Translations under genes and position numbers: made by a program
Assembly: GCA_963720515.1 (NCBI GenBank)
Contig: OY970397.1
Location: 372,001 to 436,000 of the forward strand
DNA length: 64,000 bases
Source of the DNA: G963720515 sp963720515
Lineage (GTDB): Bacteria; Actinomycetota; Thermoleophilia; Gaiellales; Gaiellaceae
Reading direction: 5' to 3'
Notes under the pieces: model-generated
The model's database searches: none
What the model was told of the DNA's origin: nothing
What the model saw: the letters and a program-made list of their open reading frames with translations, nothing else
In this document: in pieces, positions 9,825 to 18,184 of the stretch
Position numbering within the stretch: position 1 is the stretch's first letter
Layout of the letters: each line of letters opens with the position of its first letter

Positions 9825-11095
9825 CGATCGACGGGGCGACGGTGGTGGTGGTCGGCACCGGCTACCCGGGCAAGCGACGGGTCTACGAGCGGATGGCCGA
9901 GCTCGGCGCACGCCTCGTCGTCGTCGAGGAGGCCGGGCACTGGTCCGAACGGCTCGTCGACGAAGGAGTGGCCTTGCGCTGGATCGCGGCGCCGATCACG
10001 GGCGACGCCGACCGGGATGCCCGAGCAGTACTCGATGCATTGTCCGCGGAGCGGGTCCGGCCGGATGCCGTACTGACCTTCTGGGAGATGAGCCTGCCGG
10101 TGGCGGCGCGTGCGGCGGCGGCGCTGGGCCTTCCCGGCAACCCCGTCGAGGCTGTCGATGCGGCGCGCAGCAAGCTGCGCACGCGCGAAGCGTCCGAGCG
10201 CGCCGGCCTGCCCACGCCGAGATCGCAGCGCGTCCAGTCGCTCGACGAGCTCTACGCGGCCGCGGCGGAGATCGGGTTCCCCGCCGTCGTCAAGCCGGAG
10301 TTCGGCGCGGGTGCGGCGGCGACCCTCCGGGTGGACTCCGTCGAGTCTCTTCCCGGCATCTACCGGATCGCCCGTAGAGACCTCGCAAACGACCTCGATC
10401 TTCTCCACGTGGGCAACGATTTCGTCCTGGAGGAGTACCTCGACGGCGTCGAGTTCGACATCGACCTGGTGCTCGACGACGGCGAGTGCGTGTTCTCGAG
10501 CGTCTCCCAGAACTGGCCGACGGCTGAGCCATCGTTTCAAGAGGCCGGTCTTCACTGCCCGCCGGATCATCGCTCGAAGCCGGTCGGTCGCCTGGTGGAG
10601 CTCAGCGTACGGACGGTCCAGGCGCTCGGTTTCGTGCGCGGGGTGCTGCACGTCGAGGGCAAGTGCACGGCCAAGGGAGCGCGCATTGTCGAGGTCAACG
10701 CCCGCATGGGCGGCGGGAGGATCCATCAGATAGTCGAGGCAGTGTGGGGGGTCGATCTGATCGAGGCTCACCTGCGCTCTGCCCTCGGCTTGCCCCAGCA
10801 GCTCGCGCCGAGCCGGAAGCCGCGCTGCGTCGTCGTCGATGCGATCGTGTACGCGCCAGAGACAGGCCGGCTGGCAGCCCTGCCGTTCGCGGAAGTGACA
10901 TCGAGGGCGGACTTTGGACCCTTTATTGACGTCTCCGCTCAGGTGGGGCAGGAGGTGGACGGGCCGGATCGCCTTTTCTCGACGGTGCTCGCCGAGGTGA
11001 CGGTCGCCGACAGGAACCTGCGGCGCGCCCGGGCGCTGGCCGCGGCGGTGCTACGCGATCCACCGGTCGTGGTTCCGCTCGGCGCGACGGCCTGA
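9821..11095 (+). CDS. ATP-grasp ligase (carnosine synthase/L-amino-acid ligase type)
   Basis: A 424-residue ATP-grasp enzyme from GTG 9821, inside the MFS stop codon. The N-terminal Rossmann-like part (VVVVGTGYPGKRRVYERMAE) leads to the grasp domain: FPAVVKPEFGAGAAATLRV (ATP lysine and glycine loop), FVLEEYLDGVEFDIDLVLDD, and the metal-binding RIVEVNARMGGGRIHQIVE. This layout, including the extended C-terminal domain, is that of ligases that join amino acids or build dipeptides (BacD, carnosine synthase) and of biotin-carboxylase-like grasp enzymes. Coupling with an MFS carrier parallels the ligase/exporter pairing of bacilysin clusters. Substrates unknown. Confidence 0.85.
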   Translation: MTIDGATVVVVGTGYPGKRRVYERMAELGARLVVVEEAGHWSERLVDEGVALRWIAAPITGDADRDARAVLDALSAERVRPDAVLTFWEMSLPVAARAAAALGLPGNPVEAVDAARSKLRTREASERAGLPTPRSQRVQSLDELYAAAAEIGFPAVVKPEFGAGAAATLRVDSVESLPGIYRIARRDLANDLDLLHVGNDFVLEEYLDGVEFDIDLVLDDGECVFSSVSQNWPTAEPSFQEAGLHCPPDHRSKPVGRLVELSVRTVQALGFVRGVLHVEGKCTAKGARIVEVNARMGGGRIHQIVEAVWGVDLIEAHLRSALGLPQQLAPSRKPRCVVVDAIVYAPETGRLAALPFAEVTSRADFGPFIDVSAQVGQEVDGPDRLFSTVLAEVTVADRNLRRARALAAAVLRDPPVVVPLGATA

Positions 11096-11195
11096 GCTCG
11101 CGTCTGAGCACCCTCCGCCGGGATCGGGATACTGCCGAGCGCATCCGCCCCGCGATGAGCGCTGTCCACCCACCAACGACGTTCCCCGGTCGCGC

Positions 11196-11849
11196 ATGAG
11201 CAGACACGCTCGGCGCATCGGGGCGCTGCTCGTCGTGGGCGTTGCGGGGTACGTCCTCGGAGGGTGTGCCGGCGGCGGCTCGGGTCTGACGCAGCTGACC
11301 GGCGTGACCCTGCCGACGGGGTCGCTGGGGCTGCCGACGATCTCGAGCTCGACCGAGACGTCGGGCGGGACGACGTCGGCCGCTACCACCACGGTCACCG
11401 AATCGACGACGACCACGCAACCTGAGACCACCACCGTGATCGAGACGGTGACGACCGAGACGACACCGACCACGGAGCCAACGACAACAGAGGCCACGAC
11501 GACGGAGGCCACCGACACGACGCCGACGGAGACGGCCCCGACCGAGCCTGCGACGACGACCACAGCTCCGACCGACACCACCGGCGAGCCGTCGGAGGAC
11601 GACACCTTCTGGCGCCGGATCGCCCTCGCGCTCGGCATTGCGGTGGGAGCCGCGGAATCCGCGACGCCACCGGATGAAGCCACGACGCCGGGCACGAGCC
11701 CCACAGAGACGGTGGCCCTGGAGCCGGCGTCATCCGAGAGCGACACGCCGTGGGGCTGGATCGCGCTCGTTCTCGCGCTCGTCGTCGCAGCCGCGATCGG
11801 CGGCTTCGTGATCTGGAGACGGAAGCGGCGGAGGGCGCCGCCGGCCTAG
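11196..11849 (+). CDS. Thr-rich lipoprotein with C-terminal membrane anchor
   Basis: A 217-residue surface protein of unknown function. The N-terminus carries a lipoprotein signal with lipobox VLGGC at about residues 20-25. Residues ~50-135 are a low-complexity Thr/Glu/Pro tract (runs such as TTTVTESTTTTQPETTTV and TTEATTTEATDTTPTE). Residues ~190-208 form a transmembrane helix (WIALVLALVVAAAIGGFVIW) ending in a basic RRKRRR stop-transfer cluster. Such a protein would be tethered at both ends, or the C-terminal segment could be a sorting-like anchor, although no LPxTG is visible. Thr/Pro tracts of this kind are commonly O-glycosylated spacers in actinobacteria. Confidence 0.75.
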   Translation: MSRHARRIGALLVVGVAGYVLGGCAGGGSGLTQLTGVTLPTGSLGLPTISSSTETSGGTTSAATTTVTESTTTTQPETTTVIETVTTETTPTTEPTTTEATTTEATDTTPTETAPTEPATTTTAPTDTTGEPSEDDTFWRRIALALGIAVGAAESATPPDEATTPGTSPTETVALEPASSESDTPWGWIALVLALVVAAAIGGFVIWRRKRRRAPPA

Positions 11850-11938
11850 GTCGCTCGGCCGGCGTCAGGTCTTGCGTCGACGTACGGACAGCTCAAACGC
11901 AAGAGGCCGCGGGTGACCTCTCGCGACTTCGGATCGAT

Positions 11939-12786
11939 CTACGTGGCGTCCGCCTGGCTCCCAGCCGGAACCTTCGCGAGGACGCCGCTGAGCCAGACGT
12001 CGATCGCCTCGACGACCTCCTGCGAGCCCTCTCCGACCATGAAGAGGTGCGGGCGTCCCTCGAACTCGAGGTAGTCCGTCTGCACCGGCGAGTGCTGGTA
12101 CTTCTCGTACTGCTTGTGCGAGAGCGACGCCGGGACGGTGTGGTCCTTCTCCGCGCCGACGATGAGGAGCGGCGCGCGGCCCTCGTTCTTGAAGTCCAGC
12201 TCGGTCGGCGGATGCAGGTGGAAGTTCGCGAACCCGGCCTCGTAGAAGATCTGGCCGGTCTCGGGGACGTAGTAGTGCTCGTAGGCGGCCGCGGCGTCCT
12301 CGGGCGGGAGCGTGTTCACGAAGCCGTAGGTGAACTCTTCGAGCGTGAGGTCGACGACCCCGTGCCACTTGGACGGGTGCGCGATCGACGCCGAGGCGAC
12401 CTTGAGCGACGAGTAGGGCAGCACGAGGATGCCCTTCGGCGGCGCCGGGCTGAGCACGACGCCGGCGCGGCCGAGGCCGCGGTCGAGCAGCAGCTCGACG
12501 ATCAGGCCGCCGAACGAGTGCCCGAGGAGGACGGGCGGCTCGTCGAGCGCGTTGATCAGGCCCTCGTAGTGGTCGACGATCTCCGTGAGGCCGAGGCCTT
12601 CGAGCGCCTCGGCGTCCTCGCGGAGCTCCTCGACGTCGCCCTGCTTGCGCGGCCACTCCGGCGCGGACACGTCGTAGCCGTGCTTGCCGAAGTATCGGCG
12701 AAGGTCTCCCAGCTCCTCGCGGAGAGCCAGGCACCGTGGATCAGCATCATCGGGATGCCGTTGCCGTTGGCGGAGGTGGATTCCAT
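11939..12786 (-). CDS. Alpha/beta-fold hydrolase (frameshifted)
   Basis: About 282 codons from ATG 12786, which has a strong AAGGAG site 7 nt upstream. The first 31 residues (MESTSANGNGIPMMLIHGAW) contain the oxyanion HGAW motif. The frame then shifts near 12697 and continues with YFGKHGYDVSAPEWPRKQGD. The nucleophile elbow is GHSFGG, and a later histidine in GRPHLFM fits the catalytic triad, so this is a serine hydrolase of the non-haem peroxidase/esterase group. Restoring one base rebuilds the family continuously, so an indel is likely. It is convergent with the Thr-rich lipoprotein. Substrate unknown. Confidence 0.82.
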
Positions 12787-12989
12787 GACGGCTCCTTCCA
12801 ACGGGGGTGAACCCTTCGAGTGTATTGGCGACCTGCTCGACCGGCCGTGGCCTTCTCCAAACATTCACGGTCCACCGCTCGCGCCCGTACCATGGGAGCG
12901 ACCGGCGTTCGTCGGGCACCGGGCCCGATTCCACCCGCGAGACGATTCCGTCTCCGTCGGGATCTACCGCGTCGGCACCGGGAGGTTCT

Positions 12990-13223
12990 ATGGGTTCGAG
13001 CTCCAAGCGCCGCCAGACGATGGGGAAGATGAACCGCGAGCGCGCCCGCCAGGAGAAGCGGGAGCGCAAGGAAGAGCGGAAGGAAGCGAAGAAGGAAGCG
13101 GCCCGCATGGAGGCCGCCGGCGAGCTCGAGCCGTCCGAGGCCGAGGCCGACGGCGAGGCCGGGGTGGACGGTGAGGCCGACGTGAACGGCGACGCCGCCG
13201 AGCCGACCGAGCGCGCCGAGTAA
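12990..13223 (+). CDS. Small highly charged protein (77 aa)
   Basis: ATG 12990 is preceded by ggagg at 12981-12985. The protein has a basic N-terminal half (MGSSSKRRQTMGKMNRERAR, then a KRERKEERKEAKKEA helix) and an acidic C-terminal half (Glu/Asp/Ala with EADGEAGVDGEADVNGD repeats). No signal peptide or membrane segment. The pattern suggests a helical, partly disordered cytosolic protein that could bind nucleic acid. I do not recognise a named family, although similarly built small proteins are common in actinobacteria. Confidence 0.6.
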   Translation: MGSSSKRRQTMGKMNRERARQEKRERKEERKEAKKEAARMEAAGELEPSEAEADGEAGVDGEADVNGDAAEPTERAE

Positions 13224-13268
13224 GCGCCGCGCCGAAACATTTCGCCCGAATCGCGAGTCGTAGGTGGC

Positions 13269-13938
13269 ATGAGGCGGTCGTGGCCGATGTGGGGGGTGGT
13301 CGTCCTACCCTTGGCGTTCGCCGCCGGCGTGTGGGTCTTCGCCTCGCACCACAGGGCGCCGGCACGCGCCATCGCCTGCGCGGCCGAAGACCCGGCCTAC
13401 CCGCAGGACACGCTGACCGACCTCGTCTCGTATGCCGACGAGGTGTCGGTCGCCGTCGTGACCGGGGAGCGTCCGCTCCCGACCGGGCCCGAGGAGGAGA
13501 CCGGGGGCTACTACGGCCGCGCGGTCACCGTCCGGATCGAGGACACGGTCTGGCGCGGCCCGTCAGGCCTGACAGCGCCGAGGACGTTCGAGTTCGTCAC
13601 CTGGGGCTGGTCGGGAAGCTACGACGACGCCATCGCCGGGTGCGGAGGCGCGAGGCTCGAGGTCGGAAAGCGGTACCTGCTTCCGCTGGCCCGGGCCGAC
13701 GGACGGTGGTGGGCGTTCGGCGACACGTCGTTCGAATCTCCGGCTCGACGGCGAGGCGGTCGACGGCTCCGATTTCGTGGGGGATGAGCCATCCGCGATC
13801 CTCACCGCGTTCGGAGGGATGACGGTCGGCGAGGTCGCCGACAAGCTCGCCGAGACAACGCCCGACCCGGTCGCGGTGAAGTACGCACGGCTCGGCGCGC
13901 CCGAACGGTGGCAGGCTGTCGCCCGAGAGCGCGGCTAA
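13269..13938 (+). CDS. Membrane-anchored or secreted hypothetical protein (frameshifted)
   Basis: ATG 13269 opens a protein with an N-terminal hydrophobic anchor (MWGVVVLPLAFAAGVWVFAS) and an extracytoplasmic domain beginning ACAAEDPAYPQDTLTD. The domain has VAVVTGERPLP, VRIEDTVWRG and GARLEVGKRYLLPL blocks, which look like a beta-rich module. Near 13731 one extra T shifts the frame; in the +1 frame the domain continues naturally (NLRLDGEAVDGSDFVG, then GGMTVGEVADKLAET) to TAA at 13936-13938. The full protein would be about 222 residues. Function unknown. It ends 13 nt before the potassium-channel gene, so the two may be co-transcribed. Confidence 0.6.
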
Positions 13939-13951
13939 CGTCCGCGCTTCA

Positions 13952-14614
13952 ATGCGCCCGCACGCCTGGTGGAGGGTCCTCGACAGCTACGCGAGCCTGC
14001 TTGCACTCCTCGTCGCGAACTACTTCCTGCTCGAGCTGGTGGACGACCCGCGCTGGGGCGCCGCCGGGAGCACGCTACTTGCGGCGCTCGCGCTCATCGT
14101 CGCCATCAGCGACCCGGCGACCGGGCACCGCGTCCGGCCGTATCAGTGGGTGTTGATCGCGGCGTGCGTCGCGCTCGCGCCGATCGTCCTCCTCGTGGAT
14201 TCGAGCGACGTGCTCGCGCTCGCATATCTCCTTCCGGTGACGCTGCTCGTCACCGCCACGCTCCCGGTGACGATCACGCGCGTCATCCACCACAAGCGTG
14301 TTACGTCGGAGACGATCCTCGGCTCGCTGTGCGCCTACATCCTCATCGGGCTGCTCTTCGCGTTCGTCTACCTCGCGATCGAGGTGCTCGGCGACAAACC
14401 GTTCTTCGTGCAGCCCGGCGTGCACGAGCAGTCCGAGTACGTCTACTTCAGTTTCGTCTCGCTGACGACGCTCGGCTTCGGCGACCTCTCGCCGTCAGTC
14501 GGGCTCCCGCAGGCGCTGACCGCGACCGAGGCGGTCGTCGGCTCCGTCTTCCTCGTGACGCTCGTGGCGCGGCTCGTCACGCTCTGGGTGCGGCAGAGCG
14601 AGCCAGTCGACTGA
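13952..14614 (+). CDS. Two-pore-type ion channel (potassium channel-like)
   Basis: A 220-residue integral membrane protein. Four N-terminal hydrophobic segments (residues ~10-110) precede an Ion_trans_2 pore module: helix LCAYILIGLLFAFVYLAIEV, a pore loop with VSLTTLGFGDLSP, and a last helix (VVGSVFLVTLVARLVTLWV). TTLGFGD is a potassium-selective filter (TxGYGD-like, Phe replacing Tyr). No RCK/TrkA domain or voltage-sensor arginine ladder is apparent, so gating is unknown. Confidence 0.85.
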   Translation: MRPHAWWRVLDSYASLLALLVANYFLLELVDDPRWGAAGSTLLAALALIVAISDPATGHRVRPYQWVLIAACVALAPIVLLVDSSDVLALAYLLPVTLLVTATLPVTITRVIHHKRVTSETILGSLCAYILIGLLFAFVYLAIEVLGDKPFFVQPGVHEQSEYVYFSFVSLTTLGFGDLSPSVGLPQALTATEAVVGSVFLVTLVARLVTLWVRQSEPVD

Positions 14615-14693
14615 GGAGTACCCTGGACTTGTGCCCGGTTGACGCTGAGCTGAGCTCGGTTCACGGCAAGACACCGCGCCCGAGCGCCTGGGC

Positions 14694-14713
14694 GGCGGTG
14701 CCCGGGCACCGCC
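14694..14713. terminator. Perfect 20-bp GC palindrome, probable bidirectional terminator
   Basis: ggcggtgccc at 14694-14703 is exactly complementary to gggcaccgcc at 14704-14713. As RNA it folds as an 8-bp stem with a ccgg loop on either strand. It lies between the convergent channel and helicase genes. No strong T run follows, so the terminator call is tentative. Confidence 0.5.
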
Positions 14714-14721
14714 CTACCGGA

Positions 14722-15891
14722 CTACCAGCGTGACCGGCGACCTCGCCTGCTTGTGTACACGAGCTTGGCGCGGGCGCTCTTCATGCCCGTCTCCTCGAAC
14801 TGCTCGCGGTGGCCGAGCGCGGACGCGACGCGGCTGACGTCGGCCTGCTGCTCGCTCGTCACGAGCGTGACGCCGGTGCCCGAGCGCCCGGCGCGGCCGG
14901 TGCGGCCGACGCGGTGGACGTAGGACTTGTGATCCTCGGGCGGGTCGAAGTTGATCACGTGGGTGACGTCGGTGAGGTCGAGGCCGCGCGCCGCGACGTC
15001 GGTCGCGACGAGCGTCTTCACCCTCCCGCTGTGGAACTCCTTGAGCGCGCGCTCGCGCGCCCGCTGCGGCATGTCGCCGTGGAGCGCCGCGGCGTGGACG
15101 TCCTTGCGGCGGAGCCGCGAGACGAGCCGGTCGGCGCCGCGCTTCGTCCGCACGAACACGAGCGTGAGGCCCTCGGCCTGCTCGACCTCGGCGATCAGCG
15201 CGTCCACCTTGCCCTCGTCCGTGACCGCGACGAACCGGTGCTCGATGTCGCTCGGATCCTCACGCGGAGGCCGGGCGTCGAAGCGGGCCGGGTCGGTGGT
15301 GTAGGAGCGGGCCAGCTCGCCGATCTCGCCGTCGAGCGTGGCCGAGAAGAACATGGTCTGGCGCTTGCGCGGCGTGTGGCGGACGAGCCGGTCGACCTGG
15401 GGCTTGAAGCCCATGTCGAGCATCCGGTCGGCCTCGTCGAGGACGAGGAACCGGACGTGCTCGAGCGTCAAGACGCGACGCTCGACGAGGTCCTGGAGCC
15501 GCCCGGGCGTCGCGACGACGATGTGGGCGCCCTTGATCTCCTTGATCTGCTTGCCCATCGGCGCGCCGCCGTAGGCGGTCGCCACTCGCAGGCCCTTGAT
15601 GCCGGCGACCGACTCGAGCACGTCCGCAACCTGGGAGCAGAGCTCGCGCGTCGGGACGAGGACGAGCGCAGACGGCGCGGGCTCGGAGGCGCGCATCCGC
15701 TCCACGAGGGGAAGCGCGAAGGCGAGCGTCTTGCCGGACCCGGTGGGCGCCATGGCCAGGACGTCGCCGCCGTCGAGTGCCGCCGGGATGACGAGATCCT
15801 GGATGGGGAAGGGGGCGTGGATGTCGCGCGCGGCGAGCGCCTGCGCAACTGCGTCGCTCACGCCGAGCGCGCGAAACGATGACTCAGACAA
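14722..15891 (-). CDS. DEAD-box ATP-dependent RNA helicase (RhlE/CshA-like)
   Basis: A 389-residue SF2 helicase. All DEAD-box motifs are legible: the Q motif region PFPIQDLVIPAAL, Walker A APTGSGKT, PTREL, TPGR, DEAD (LVLDEADRMLDMGF), FSAT for SAT motif III, and C-terminal ATDVAARGLDL and HRVGRTGRAG. A short basic tail (SRRGRRSRW) replaces the long extensions of some paralogues. Likely role: remodelling RNA duplexes in rRNA processing or mRNA decay. Start at ATG 15891 (MSESSFRALGVSD). Confidence 0.95.
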   Translation of the reverse strand: MSESSFRALGVSDAVAQALAARDIHAPFPIQDLVIPAALDGGDVLAMAPTGSGKTLAFALPLVERMRASEPAPSALVLVPTRELCSQVADVLESVAGIKGLRVATAYGGAPMGKQIKEIKGAHIVVATPGRLQDLVERRVLTLEHVRFLVLDEADRMLDMGFKPQVDRLVRHTPRKRQTMFFSATLDGEIGELARSYTTDPARFDARPPREDPSDIEHRFVAVTDEGKVDALIAEVEQAEGLTLVFVRTKRGADRLVSRLRRKDVHAAALHGDMPQRARERALKEFHSGRVKTLVATDVAARGLDLTDVTHVINFDPPEDHKSYVHRVGRTGRAGRSGTGVTLVTSEQQADVSRVASALGHREQFEETGMKSARAKLVYTSRRGRRSRW

Positions 15892-16202
15892 CGTTCAACT
15901 CCTCTTGTCGGGTCGAGATCGAACGACTCGAAACCGCCGACATGGAGGAACGAGAGCCGATCTCACGAGGTCGGCCCTTTGCCGCCTCTGCGCTCACCAT
16001 AGCAGGCGCGGTATCGGACGCATGTTTGGGCGGCACTTTGGAACCATTCCGGCGTCGCCACCCTCGGCCGCAGGCCGCGGGTCGTGCGAGCGCAGGAGGG
16101 CTAGGAGATCGATCACGGGACTGGGTAGTCGGTCGATCGGGCATACGGCCCTCTTGCGCACATCTGCGGTGGCGCCGTCGCGCGCCACGGAAAGGGGTTG
16201 AG
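15892..16202. other. 311-bp divergent intergenic region
   Basis: This lies between the DEAD-box helicase (minus) and the BNR-repeat gene (plus), so it should hold both promoters. I see no convincing coding sequence. An inverted repeat gatcga (16108-16113) / tcgatc (16132-16137) brackets about 18 nt. A purine-rich stretch (ggaaaggggttgag) before ATG 16203 is the probable ribosome binding site. No riboswitch is recognised. Confidence 0.4.
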
Positions 16203-18044
16203 ATGAAGAAACTTGCTCCGCGGCTTCGCTGGTTGGTGGTCGCCGTCCCGTTCGCTCTCCTCGTGCTGACGTCGGTGGCGTCGGCCGGAGCGGCGAACGA
16301 GGCGCGGGTCAGCATCGGAAGCCCGATGAGCCCGTTCCCGCAGAACAAGCAGAACGAGCCGAGCGTCGCGATCGACGCCTCGCGTCCGCTGGTACTCGCG
16401 GCGGGCTCGAACGACGAGATCGACCTGGCGCCCTGCGGGACGACGATCTTCGCGTCCGACGACGCGCCGTGTCCGTTCACGCCCGGCGTCGGCGTCTCGG
16501 GCGTGCACTTCAGCTTCGACGGCGGCCGCTCCTGGGTGCAGCCCACCTACACCGGCTGGTCGGCGCGGACCGGGACTCCGGCCGCGGGCCCGATCGGCAC
16601 GCTGCCGTGGTACTTCGAGAACGGGCTCGTGTCCGACGGCGATCCGGCCGTCGCGTTCGGCCCGGTCTTCCGCAACGGCACGTTCTCCTGGGCGAACGGC
16701 TCGCGGCTCTACTACGCGAACCTGACGTCCAACTTCCCGACCGCGCTCTACGCGTCCGGCGCGACGCCCGAGGAGCTCGACGAGGAAGAGGCGCCGGAGC
16801 GGAACCAGGCGCTCCGCGAGCAGGGCTTCGCCCAGCCCGGCGTCGTCAAGGGCGTCGAGGGCATCGCGGTCTCGCGCGCCGACAACGTGACCGCCGCGAA
16901 CTTCAACGTAAAGAGCACGTGGCAGCCGCCGGTGCTCGCGTCGAAGAGCAACTCCTCCGCGGAGTTCGCGGACAAGGAGCAGGTGTGGGCGGACAACGCC
17001 GAGAGCTCGCAGTTCTTCGGCAACGTCTACGTCTGCTACGTGGGCTTCAACGGAACCGGGTCCGGGCCGCTGGTCGTCTCGACCTCGCGTGACGGCGGCT
17101 CGACCTGGTCGCAGCAGAACGTGTCGCCGGCCGCCAATGCCTCGAAGATCCACTTCGGCCAGTCCGGCTGCACCGTGCGGACGAACAGCCACGGCGTCGT
17201 CTACGTCCTCTACCAGACGTTCTCGGCGACAAGCCTGCCGGGCGCCGTCGTCCATAACCTCGTCCGCTCGTACGACGGCGGCACCAGCTGGTCGAAGCCG
17301 CAGGTCGTCACGAACCTCCTCGACAACTGCTTCGTCGTCGACCCGGTCCTCGGCCGCTGCGTCGAGGACGGCATCGCGGGCGCGCGGAACGATCTCAGCG
17401 GCTCGCCGAACGTGGACATCGCGAACGGCGCCCCGACCGGGCTCGGCGCGACGAACAGGATCGTGGACAACTACATCACCGGGCCCACGCTCAACAACGA
17501 GCGCGTGTTCGTCCGCTCGGCGGTCGCCGACGAGCAGCCCGTGAAGGCCGCGGGCCAGCCGCCGGCGCTCGCGTGGAGCGCGGCGGTGCAGGTCTCGGAG
17601 GGGACCGACCGGGGCTTCTACACGGCGCCGGCGCTCTCGCCGAACGGCTCGACGCTGTACGTCGTCTACAACGCGTACACGACGCCGTTTCAGCAGACAA
17701 CGGCGACGCCGCGCGGCCTCGTCGGCGTCTTCCGCACCGCCCCGATGGGCGCGGGCGGGCCGGGCGCCTTCGCGACGCTCGACCGGAGTCCGGTCGGCGA
17801 CCCGAGGGCCTCGAGCCAGAACGACCTCAAGGGCGAGTTCCTCGGCGACTACGTCTACGCGGATGCCATGAACGACTACGGCGTCGGCGTGTGGAACGAC
17901 GTCAGGAACGGACAGGACTGCCCGGGGATCGACGCGTGGCGTCAGGCGCTGCGGGACGATCCGGACAATGCGGGCGATCCGCCTATCGCGTCGTGTCCGC
18001 CGCGCTTCGGCGAGACGGACATCTGGTCGTTCACCACTCACTGA
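16203..18044 (+). CDS. Secreted BNR/Asp-box repeat protein (sialidase-like beta-propeller)
   Basis: 613 residues from ATG 16203 with a Sec signal peptide (LRWLVVAVPFALLVLTSVAS ending in ASAGA). Asp boxes are evident at FSFDGGRSWVQP, TSRDGGSTWSQQ and RSYDGGTSWSKP, each fitting SxDxGxxW and spaced as in six-bladed BNR propellers. Aspartate-rich loops and paired Cys residues suit an extracellular enzyme or binding protein. Asp boxes occur in sialidases but also in many other propellers, and catalytic residues cannot be assigned, so no reaction is claimed. A 17-bp hairpin terminator follows, giving a monocistronic unit. Confidence 0.8.
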   Translation: MKKLAPRLRWLVVAVPFALLVLTSVASAGAANEARVSIGSPMSPFPQNKQNEPSVAIDASRPLVLAAGSNDEIDLAPCGTTIFASDDAPCPFTPGVGVSGVHFSFDGGRSWVQPTYTGWSARTGTPAAGPIGTLPWYFENGLVSDGDPAVAFGPVFRNGTFSWANGSRLYYANLTSNFPTALYASGATPEELDEEEAPERNQALREQGFAQPGVVKGVEGIAVSRADNVTAANFNVKSTWQPPVLASKSNSSAEFADKEQVWADNAESSQFFGNVYVCYVGFNGTGSGPLVVSTSRDGGSTWSQQNVSPAANASKIHFGQSGCTVRTNSHGVVYVLYQTFSATSLPGAVVHNLVRSYDGGTSWSKPQVVTNLLDNCFVVDPVLGRCVEDGIAGARNDLSGSPNVDIANGAPTGLGATNRIVDNYITGPTLNNERVFVRSAVADEQPVKAAGQPPALAWSAAVQVSEGTDRGFYTAPALSPNGSTLYVVYNAYTTPFQQTTATPRGLVGVFRTAPMGAGGPGAFATLDRSPVGDPRASSQNDLKGEFLGDYVYADAMNDYGVGVWNDVRNGQDCPGIDAWRQALRDDPDNAGDPPIASCPPRFGETDIWSFTTH

Positions 18045-18054
18045 GCTACCGCGC

Positions 18055-18096
18055 GTCAAGCGGCGGGGAGGACAGCCTCCCCGCCGCTTGACTTTT
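18055..18096 (+). terminator. Very strong intrinsic terminator
   Basis: A perfect 17-bp stem (18055-18071 with 18076-18092), tetraloop acag, then ttttg. It is the longest perfect hairpin noticed in the window and separates the BNR-protein gene from the M28 peptidase gene. Confidence 0.9.
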
Positions 18097-18184
18097 GTCT
18101 CCACCTCGGGGAGGGTTCCGCCGCCCATTTCACCGGCCGGCGCGGCCGCGGCCACGCTCGGCCAGCACCCCAAGGGGAGGATTC

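Noticed and set aside
12787..13372. Extended start for the minus-strand hydrolase
   Set aside because: It would be antisense to the small charged-protein gene and lacks family similarity; ATG 12786 has a strong ribosome binding site.
15879..16202. N-terminal extension of the BNR protein by ~108 codons
   Set aside because: The extended start overlaps the divergent helicase gene, and the signal peptide begins at ATG 16203.
16113..18173. Minus-strand frame of ~690 codons opposite the BNR protein
   Set aside because: Arg/Val/Asp-rich antisense shadow of a gene with signal peptide, repeats and terminator on the plus strand.
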